A stretch of DNA of 12,538 nt, taken from Thermococcus sp. (GTDB lineage: Archaea; Methanobacteriota_B; Thermococci; Thermococcales; Thermococcaceae). Made by a program: the position numbers and the translations under genes. The stretch covers positions 1-12,538 of the forward strand of contig WAMH01000136.1 in assembly GCA_015522395.1 (NCBI GenBank), given 5' to 3'. Position 1 is the first letter of the stretch, and each line of letters starts with the position of its first letter. This document shows, piece by piece, positions 1 to 4,700 of this stretch. Below the pieces are notes generated by a model. It had not been told where the DNA came from and did no database searches. It saw nothing but the letters and a program-made list of their open reading frames with translations.

Positions 1-741
1 GAGGGAGTCGTCGAGAGGGCCGTCCAGAAGGTCAAGTGGGCCTACAGCGTCAAAGCCAGCAAAAACGAAGAAGTGCCGATAATCCTCGGTCCGTGGGCCA
101 CAGCGGGTCTCCTCAGCTACGCGCTCCTCCCGGCCTTCAGCGGTGAGCGCTTAGTTAAAGAGACCACCCCTCTGGCCGGTAAAGTTGGCGAAAAGATAGC
201 GAGCGAAGTCCTCACGATCTACGACGACCCATTCCACCCGCTGTCTCTTGAGCCGGCCGTGGCGGACGGCGAGGGCGTTCCGACGAGGAAGAACGTCCTC
301 ATCGAGAACGGAACCTTCAAGGGCTTCGTCTGGGACAACTACTGGGCCAAGGTTAACGGCACCGAGAGCACTGGAAACGGGAAGAGGGATTTGAGGAGCG
401 GCGGCATAAACATCGGCTTCCACAACGTTGTCATCGAGAACGGAAAGCGCTCGCTCGAAGACCTCATAGCTGAAATCGAGCGCGGCTACTTCGTGGACGG
501 CTTCCAGGGTGCCCATTCAAGCAACCCAGACAACGGAAACTTCGCGGTTACAGCGAATCCGGCCTTCCTCATCGAGGACGGCGAAGTCAAGGGCGCGAGC
601 GTGTTCCTCATTGCCGGAAACGTCTACGAGCTGCTGAGGCAGGCGAGCGAGGTGACGAAGGAGCAGACGGTAATGCCCTTCATGAGCATGATGACGACGC
701 CCTACATAAAGTTCGAGAACGTGAAGATAGCGGGGAAGTGA
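1..741 (+). CDS. TldE/PmbA-type protein of the TldD/PmbA family, 3' part
   Basis: The frame is open from base 1, so the gene starts outside the window; 246 C-terminal residues are visible. The text resembles the C-terminal domain of the TldD/PmbA family, partners in a heterodimeric metalloprotease. Supporting stretches are the glycine-rich GGINIGFHNVVIENG, the block DGFQGAHSSNPDNGNF followed by a strand ending FLIEDGEVKGA, and the final TTPYIKFENVKIAGK. TldD-type subunits carry a conserved Cys-Gly-Lys motif near the C-terminus; I do not see it here, so I read this as the non-catalytic TldE/PmbA-type subunit. In archaea the two genes are usually adjacent, so a tldD-like gene may lie just upstream of the window. 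A GTG at base 73 is an internal codon, not the start. The stop is 69 bp from that of the convergent trm5b. Confidence 0.85.
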   Translation, partial: EGVVERAVQKVKWAYSVKASKNEEVPIILGPWATAGLLSYALLPAFSGERLVKETTPLAGKVGEKIASEVLTIYDDPFHPLSLEPAVADGEGVPTRKNVLIENGTFKGFVWDNYWAKVNGTESTGNGKRDLRSGGINIGFHNVVIENGKRSLEDLIAEIERGYFVDGFQGAHSSNPDNGNFAVTANPAFLIEDGEVKGASVFLIAGNVYELLRQASEVTKEQTVMPFMSMMTTPYIKFENVKIAGK

Positions 742-803
742 TTCCCTTTTCTCCCCCCTGTTTTCCCTATAGAACATCCCTTTAAAACGGAGTGTTCTAC
801 GCA
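742..803 (+). terminator. T-rich convergent terminator region
   Basis: This non-coding gap separates two genes that run toward each other. On the plus strand it contains pyrimidine-rich runs with oligo-T tracts just after the stop (745-763), the usual archaeal termination signal. A weak dyad, AGAACA near 771 with TGTTCT near 793, could form a 6-bp stem around the central TTTAAAA. It may serve both genes. No promoter or small gene is visible. Confidence 0.35.
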
Positions 804-810
804 GAAAACA

Positions 811-1803
811 TCACTTCACCCTAAAGTCTATCGCGATGTTGAACTGCCTCGGCGCGTAGGGGCGCACCTTTCTCCGCTCAAGGAACTCCACATTAAGGCC
901 CAGCTCCCTCGCCACTGCCTTTATCTTTTTTTCATGCTCCGAAAACAGGTCCTCCTCCGGGCCGAAACCGTAGTAGTGGACTACTCCCCCGGGCTTGACG
1001 CTCAGCATTGCCTCCCTCAGAAAGCGATCGGCGAACTTGGGGAGGTTCATTATAACATGGTCTGCCTTTATCTTTCCGGCGACCCTTCTCACGTCGCCCA
1101 AAACGGGGATCACGTTGTTTGTTTTGTTGAGGTGAACGTTCTCCTCGAGGTAGCGAACGGCCCAAGGGTTTAAGTCAACGGCGAAGACGAGCCCGGCTTT
1201 CTTTGCGAGGAGAATGGAGTAGGGACCAACGCCCGCGAACATGTCGAAAACTACCTCTCTCGGCCGCGTCTTCTCAAAGACCCTCATCCTCTCGGTGGCG
1301 AGCCTTGGGGAGAAGTAAACCTTGGCCACGTCGAGCTTCAGCCTTATCCCGTTCTCGCGGTGTATCGTCTCCGTCCTATTCTCGCCCGCCAAGTGGACCA
1401 GCTCCCTCACGCGGTATTCTCCTTCGACCTTGCCCCCCTTGGCGAAGACAGCCTTTATGTGGCGGTGGACTTTTAGAATGGCCTCTCCAATGGCCCTCCC
1501 GTAGGGCATCAGCTCCTCTGGGAGTTCGATTATCGCGATGTCCCCAATGATGTCGAATGAGCTTGGAAGAAGCGGTTTGACTTTTTCGGGGACATCAACG
1601 ACCTCGCGGTAGCCCTGGGGCCTCCTCTCCAGCTTCTCGAACTCTGCCTCGACGAGCTCAAAACCATTAAGGGGTCCCGTAACCGGGAAGAGGACAAAGT
1701 CTCCCTCCCGTTTTACGGAGTACCCTTTAGCTAGGACACCGAGTTCGAGGAGCTTCCTTCTGGTCTTTTCAGCCTCTTTCTTGAGAACCTTCACGGCGAG
1801 CAT
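811..1803 (-). CDS. trm5b: tRNA (guanine(37)-N1)-methyltransferase Trm5b
   Basis: Trm5 transfers a methyl group from S-adenosylmethionine to N1 of G37, next to the anticodon, which prevents +1 frameshifting. The 330-residue protein has a small N-terminal domain (about 1-65), a middle domain with the conserved YFSPRLATER (163-172, containing the arginine implicated in catalysis in this family), a Rossmann fold with SAM motif I DMFAGVGP (187-194) and acidic VDLNPWA (209-215), and the motif MNLPK (252-256). The NLPK form fits the Trm5b branch rather than the wyosine-linked Trm5a; that subtype call is inference. The C-terminal VRPYAPRQFNIAIDF is typical. There is no Shine-Dalgarno site before the ATG. 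A TATA box centred 26 nt upstream puts transcription start on the ATG itself, so the mRNA is probably leaderless. Confidence 0.93.
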   Translation of the reverse strand: MLAVKVLKKEAEKTRRKLLELGVLAKGYSVKREGDFVLFPVTGPLNGFELVEAEFEKLERRPQGYREVVDVPEKVKPLLPSSFDIIGDIAIIELPEELMPYGRAIGEAILKVHRHIKAVFAKGGKVEGEYRVRELVHLAGENRTETIHRENGIRLKLDVAKVYFSPRLATERMRVFEKTRPREVVFDMFAGVGPYSILLAKKAGLVFAVDLNPWAVRYLEENVHLNKTNNVIPVLGDVRRVAGKIKADHVIMNLPKFADRFLREAMLSVKPGGVVHYYGFGPEEDLFSEHEKKIKAVARELGLNVEFLERRKVRPYAPRQFNIAIDFRVK

Positions 1804-1961
1804 CGGTGGAGAATGTGAGGGAGGATTAAAAAGGTTTTAGTGATAAACACAGTTGCATTATAGGCACAATAGCAAGATACATTCTGGAATTATGACAATT
1901 ATAACCACAATTTATTATCAATCCAACAATGTAGCATGGGGCAAAGTATATTGCATGAGGG
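1804..1961. other. AT-rich intergenic region at island edge
   Basis: Beyond the trm5b promoter the base composition drops sharply; from about 1845 onward it is mostly A and T, unlike the GC-rich genes to the left. A TATA-like TTTATTAT at 1911-1918 would place a plus-strand start near 1940, about 22 nt before the beta-helix ORF. No tRNA fragment or clear attachment-site repeat is visible here. Confidence 0.4.
1824..1838 (-). promoter_or_regulatory. TATA/BRE promoter of trm5b (leaderless)
   Basis: Reading the minus strand, AAAACCTTTTTAATCC is a good Thermococcales BRE-TATA element. Its TTTTTAA core is centred near 1829, 26 nt before the A of the ATG at 1803, which predicts a leaderless transcript. 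The same AACCTTTTTA string occurs before trm10 and before the coiled-coil pair. Confidence 0.65.
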
Positions 1962-2456
1962 ATGGTTGTTAAAACTATGTCTACTGCAATACGCTTAAGA
2001 AATGCAAGACATGTTACACTTGATAATGTTAGTATCAGAGGATTCCAAAGAGGGATACTTGCAGAGAATTCTCAGGTTTTCATGAGGAGAACGAACATTT
2101 CGGGAAACTTCATTGGCATCGAAACATATAATTCGGATTTTATAGTTGCCAATAGTATATTAAACAACAATCTTGACATATTGCTCGGGAAAAATTCTGA
2201 AATCACCATACTTGATACAATCGCCCGGAGAATCATAGATATAACAAAAACACCTGTTGAACCCGTTGCCTTAGATGTAAACTGGATAGCTCGAAGGATA
2301 TTGTCGACTAAAGATGTAAATCAAAAAATGAGTTTACTGAAACAGATCAAAGAAAAGATATCTCCTTACTTAATCATAGGGGGACAGGCAGTCTCGTGGA
2401 TAGTCATGATTTATGAGCTTTTCAAAATATTGCAAGAGCTAGGGTTTCATATTTAA
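1962..2456 (+). CDS. Small right-handed beta-helix repeat protein
   Basis: This 164-residue protein is not recognised as a named gene. Residues 10-90 show about four short rungs of 20-22 residues, each beginning near an Asn and carrying alternating hydrophobics: RNARHVTLDNVSI, ENSQVFMRRTNIS, NSDFIVANSILNN and KNSEITILD. This is the pattern of parallel beta-helix (pectin-lyase-like) repeats. After a linker, residues 125-164 form an amphipathic segment then a hydrophobic helix (YLIIGGQAVSWIVMIYELF) that could be a membrane anchor. There is no signal peptide. An in-frame stop lies one codon before the ATG, so the ORF cannot extend upstream; most beta-helix proteins are longer, and it may be a fragment whose 5' part is lost. 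ATG at 1977 is an alternative start. Codons are far more AT-rich than in any neighbour, with many ATA and AAT, suggesting recent acquisition. Confidence 0.6.
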   Translation: MVVKTMSTAIRLRNARHVTLDNVSIRGFQRGILAENSQVFMRRTNISGNFIGIETYNSDFIVANSILNNNLDILLGKNSEITILDTIARRIIDITKTPVEPVALDVNWIARRILSTKDVNQKMSLLKQIKEKISPYLIIGGQAVSWIVMIYELFKILQELGFHI

Positions 2457-2483
2457 TCCCCTCAAAGCTTTAAAACTCTTTAA

Positions 2484-2496
2484 AAGCACCTTTTTG
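2484..2496 (+). terminator. Oligo-T terminator after beta-helix gene
   Basis: A run of five T (2491-2495) follows 28 bp after the beta-helix stop codon, in an A/T-rich stretch. Short T runs suffice for archaeal termination; there is no strong hairpin directly before it. Confidence 0.3.
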
Positions 2497-2499
2497 TTA

Positions 2500-2793
2500 G
2501 CGCTTTGCGCCAGCAAGCAAACTTTGCCCTGCAAAGTTTGATCAAAAAGTGAACTTTCACCAAAACCGCCAGAACGAGTTTGCATGTCCTCTCAAGACTG
2601 CGAGTCTAAAGCGGGTTTGTATCTAAAATGTTACCTAAAATAAGTTTCAACTTCTTCTTAACGCCCGAGGGGCGTTATACTCGCAGTGAAACACTAGAAA
2701 TCGGCAAGTGAAAGAGTAAACCCTACTCAAAACTGAGAATCCCAAAAGGACATGCGAACCTTGATCAAACTTCGCGCAGGCGAAGTTTGTTAG
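2500..2793. repeat. Non-coding element with nested inverted repeats, MITE-like
   Basis: No credible protein gene lies here, but the ends match in inverted orientation. The left end (2518-2545) and the right end read in reverse (2789-2761) both follow the pattern CAAACTT...AAGTTTGATCAA. Each end is itself a 10-bp hairpin: 2518-2527 with 2531-2540 (3-nt loop) and 2766-2775 with 2780-2789 (4-nt loop). Inside these lies a second inverted pair around GCATGTCCT at 2582-2590 and its complement at 2746-2754. The centre has another hairpin, TAACGCCC/GGGCGTTA (2659-2677). The 8-mer TTTGTTAG occurs at 2493-2500 and 2786-2793 and could be a target-site duplication, though the right copy overlaps the hairpin. 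This layout resembles a miniature inverted-repeat element or a dispersed intergenic repeat. Whether other copies exist cannot be seen here. Confidence 0.6.
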
Positions 2794-2798
2794 AATTA

Positions 2799-2876
2799 TG
2801 GTGCCCCGGCCGGGATTTGAACCCGGGGCGCGGGCTCGAAAGGCCCGCATGTTTGACCGGGCTACACCACCGGGGC
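2799..2876 (-). tRNA. tRNA-Glu (anticodon TTC)
   Basis: The minus strand folds into a complete tRNA: acceptor GCCCCGG paired with CCGGGGC, D stem GTGT/ACAT, anticodon stem CGGGC/GCCCG around loop CTTTCGA with anticodon TTC, T stem CCGGG/CCCGG around TTCAAAT, discriminator A, and an encoded CCA (2801-2799). There is no intron and the variable loop is 4 nt. The anticodon reads GAA/GAG. A T-rich TATA box lies 26-28 nt upstream. The 3' end runs directly into the inverted-repeat element. I found no second copy of the tRNA 3' end in the window, so there is no direct evidence of integration into this gene. Confidence 0.96.
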
Positions 2877-2878
2877 TC

Positions 2879-3124
2879 GATATTAGGGAAGGGTGAGCGT
2901 TTAAAAATCTTTCGTAGCCAGTTAATTCCCACCAGAATGCTTCCAATTATTATCAGGATGATTCCAACCCACCGGAGTGCGTGCACAGGCTCCCTGGGAT
3001 AGGTCGCCGCGAGAACCACCGTCACCACGTAGGCGAGGTTCAGGAGGGGGTACATCAAAGTGGCGGGAAGCTCCGAGAGTGAGAACAGCCACGGAACTAA
3101 GCGGCCAGTATGTGCTGGTTCGTT
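2879..3124 (-). pseudogene. Remnant of DMT/EamA-like transporter, C-terminal end
   Basis: A minus-strand frame opens after a stop at 3125-3127 and reads PWLFSLSELPATLMYPLLNL, followed by two hydrophobic segments (AYVVTVVLAATY, then RWVGIILIIIGSILVGI) joined by PREPVHAL. This matches the last two helices of drug/metabolite-superfamily transporters, where the joining loop is usually a GE-P or RE-P motif. Everything N-terminal is missing: only 43 bp separate the frame's beginning from trm10, and that space holds the trm10 promoter. The frame also reads on through the tRNA promoter and tRNA gene without a proper end. I therefore call it a decayed 3' fragment. A functional two-helix protein starting at ATG 3055 is possible but less likely. 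Confidence 0.55.
2900..2912 (-). promoter_or_regulatory. TATA promoter of tRNA-Glu
   Basis: On the minus strand, GAAAGATTTTTAAACG supplies a purine-rich BRE and a TTTTTAAA box centred near 2904, about 28 nt before the tRNA 5' end. It lies inside the 3' end of the decayed transporter remnant. Confidence 0.6.
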
Positions 3125-3133
3125 TCAGAATGC

Positions 3134-3147
3134 AAACCTTTTTAACT
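3134..3147 (+). promoter_or_regulatory. TATA/BRE promoter of trm10 (leaderless)
   Basis: AAACCTTTTTAACTCC is a good BRE-TATA element. Its core is centred near 3142, 26 nt before the ATG at 3168, which predicts a leaderless mRNA. It shows that the in-frame codons upstream of 3168 are not coding. Confidence 0.65.
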
Positions 3148-3167
3148 CCCATCCCAAGGCTCAACCG

Positions 3168-4286
3168 ATGGCCATGGAGACGCTCGCCGACGTATTCAGG
3201 GATGCTCTAAGGAAAAGGGGTGTGGAGAGGGTTGGCGCCCTCTCGAAACGCTTCAGAAAGTCCAGGAATGTTCTTCAGGACATGGCGATTGAGGTTTTCT
3301 ACGGCAAGGGTGCCGTCGTCCGCGTTCCCGAGAAAACGGTCTTCGCGTGGGATTTGAGCGGAAGGCGCGTTGAAGGCTCCCACTACGCCTACGTCCCCTC
3401 GTGCATGGTGAGGAAGTTTGAAACCGTTGTTGAGAAGGAGGATCTGGTGGAGAGACTGCCGGAGTGGCCCCGCTTCATCATCGACCTCTACCACTGGGGT
3501 AAGCACAGCCAGAACGAGAAGGGCAAAATCTGCCTCCAGGCGGTCCAGTGCTACGGACTCCTCCGCGATTACTTTACCGGCGGTGAGCTTGCAGTCACCT
3601 GGGCCAACGACGAGTTCAGAAGGATGTACAACGGCCCGCTCGACAGGATAACCGTTTACGATGGACCGACATCGGAGTTTCTGAGGGAGGAAGGTATAGG
3701 AGAGGTCGTCCTCCTCGATCCCTGGGCCGATGAGGTTCTGAGCGAGAAGGACTTTGACGCTAAGGCCTTCATAATCGGCGGCATCGTCGACACCGGCGGC
3801 ACCAAGAAGAAAACGACTCCCAAAATCGGTGAAGAGCTTGAGAGGGCTGGCATAAGGGTCCGGAGAAGGAAGATCGTTCTCAAAGGCGACGTCGTCGGCG
3901 TCCCGGACAGGATAAACCGTATCCTCGGCATAATCCTCAAGATGATGGTGGAAGGGAAGGGCATGGACGAGGCGGTTTACGAGATGCAGGAGCCTCTACA
4001 CGCGCGCTGGCGCCTCAGGAAGGAGCTGCCGAAGCACGCTATCCACTACAAGGTGGATGGGAGAACTTACCGCATCGTGGAGAAGGAGCTTTTCGATGAA
4101 TACTCGAAGTGGCTCAAAATCCGCTGGGAGGACTTCGTGAAGGTTCTCCGGGAGCTTGACCTCATAGCCCTCGAGCGGAAGAGAATACACCACCTCAACA
4201 AGATATCGAACGCGCGGATAATCAACGGCAAGGCCTACCGCGTTCTGCTCCTCAAAAAGGCCGCGATGCTGTGCTACAACTGTTGA
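3168..4286 (+). CDS. trm10: tRNA (purine(9)-N1)-methyltransferase Trm10
   Basis: Trm10 is a SPOUT-class enzyme that methylates N1 of the purine at position 9 of tRNAs; Thermococcales members are known to accept both A9 and G9. The 372-residue product has an N-terminal RNA-binding region, then the SPOUT core from about residue 100: FIIDLYHW (103-110), the AdoMet knot AFIIGGIVDTGGTKKKT (200-216) with the conserved Asp208, and GDVVGVPDRINRILGIILKM (240-259) with Asp247. The C-terminal domain (about 270-372) is basic and predicted helical. The frame is open back to 3060, but the TATA box at 3138-3145 lies inside that extension, so ATG 3168 is the likely start; ATG 3174 is possible. The last 13 bp overlap the convergent microprotein gene. 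Its placement beside a tRNA gene and not far from trm5b fits a tRNA-modification neighbourhood. Confidence 0.93.
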   Translation: MAMETLADVFRDALRKRGVERVGALSKRFRKSRNVLQDMAIEVFYGKGAVVRVPEKTVFAWDLSGRRVEGSHYAYVPSCMVRKFETVVEKEDLVERLPEWPRFIIDLYHWGKHSQNEKGKICLQAVQCYGLLRDYFTGGELAVTWANDEFRRMYNGPLDRITVYDGPTSEFLREEGIGEVVLLDPWADEVLSEKDFDAKAFIIGGIVDTGGTKKKTTPKIGEELERAGIRVRRRKIVLKGDVVGVPDRINRILGIILKMMVEGKGMDEAVYEMQEPLHARWRLRKELPKHAIHYKVDGRTYRIVEKELFDEYSKWLKIRWEDFVKVLRELDLIALERKRIHHLNKISNARIINGKAYRVLLLKKAAMLCYNC

Positions 4287-4495
4287 GTGCTCTTTCTTTT
4301 GGTCAGGTATTTGTCCATGATCTTCTCGACCTCTGGATTCTTCCACCCACCGCCGTGGAGTCTGTTCTCAGCTATGTAACCCGCCAGCTTTATGGCCAGG
4401 CTCTGGTTCTCCTGATAGAGCTCGTACATCTTGAAGTTCAGTGTCGCTTCCTTTTTGGAGAGTTCAAGGAGTTTTCTTCTCAGCTCCTCCACCAT
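4274..4495 (-). CDS. Small Lys/Glu-rich helical protein, second of overlapping pair
   Basis: The 73-residue product is not recognised. Residues 1-45 are helical with leucines at coiled-coil spacing (LRRKLLELSKKEATLNFK, then YELYQENQSLAIKLAGYI). A break follows at HGGGWKNP (47-54), then a short charged tail. The tail is not acidic-repetitive and there is no membrane segment. The start ATG (4495) lies inside the upstream gene in another frame, giving a 32-bp overlap and probable translational coupling. The purine run GGGGGAAGG precedes it at short spacing as a possible weak ribosome site. The 3' end overlaps trm10 by 13 bp on the opposite strand. Together with its partner it may form a hetero-coil; that is inference. 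Confidence 0.7.
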   Translation of the reverse strand: MVEELRRKLLELSKKEATLNFKMYELYQENQSLAIKLAGYIAENRLHGGGWKNPEVEKIMDKYLTKRKSTQQL

Positions 4496-4652
4496 TTTCC
4501 TTCCCCCTCAGAAGCTCGTTTTCCCTCCTGAGTTTCTCAAGTGCCCGCCTTAGAATCTCGTTGTCCCGTTTCATCTCCTTGTATTTAGCCTCCATCAGGT
4601 CGAGAAGGACCTCAAGTTCTTCAATCCTTTTCCTGAGTTCTCTCTCCTCCAA
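4464..4652 (-). CDS. Coiled-coil microprotein, first of overlapping pair
   Basis: The 62-residue product is almost one continuous coiled coil: from LRKRIEELEVLLDLMEAKY to LRRALEKLRRENELLR the leucines and isoleucines fall at 3-4 residue intervals between Lys, Arg and Glu. The last dozen residues (KENGGGAEKKTP) are flexible. I do not recognise a family. The start is TTG at 4652, chosen because GGGTGAG (4662-4656) is a good Shine-Dalgarno site just upstream and no ATG fits. The gene begins 48 bp after the valS stop on the same strand, so valS readthrough could reach it, but it also has its own TATA box. Short length and unusual start codon mean automatic annotation may miss it. Confidence 0.65.
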   Translation of the reverse strand: MEERELRKRIEELEVLLDLMEAKYKEMKRDNEILRRALEKLRRENELLRGKENGGGAEKKTP

Positions 4653-4681
4653 GGTCTCACCCTGAGGGGGTTGGTTAAAAT

Positions 4682-4694
4682 CAATAAAAAGGTT
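4682..4694 (-). promoter_or_regulatory. TATA promoter of coiled-coil gene pair
   Basis: On the minus strand, CCAACCTTTTTATTG is centred near 4687, placing transcription start near 4661 with a leader of about 9 nt that just contains the GGGTGAG ribosome site. It lies in the 48-bp gap after valS. Confidence 0.5.
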
Positions 4695-4700
4695 GGTGGG

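Noticed and set aside
2500..2793. CRISPR array
   Set aside because: Repeats are inverted and imperfect, not direct and regularly spaced, and there are no spacers.
1845..2800. Integrated virus or plasmid in tRNA-Glu
   Set aside because: No integrase, no second copy of the tRNA 3' end and only one gene; an old remnant cannot be excluded but is not supported.
2647..2946. Minus-strand ORF of 99 codons through the tRNA and repeat
   Set aside because: It is read through a complete tRNA gene and the inverted-repeat element; no protein features.
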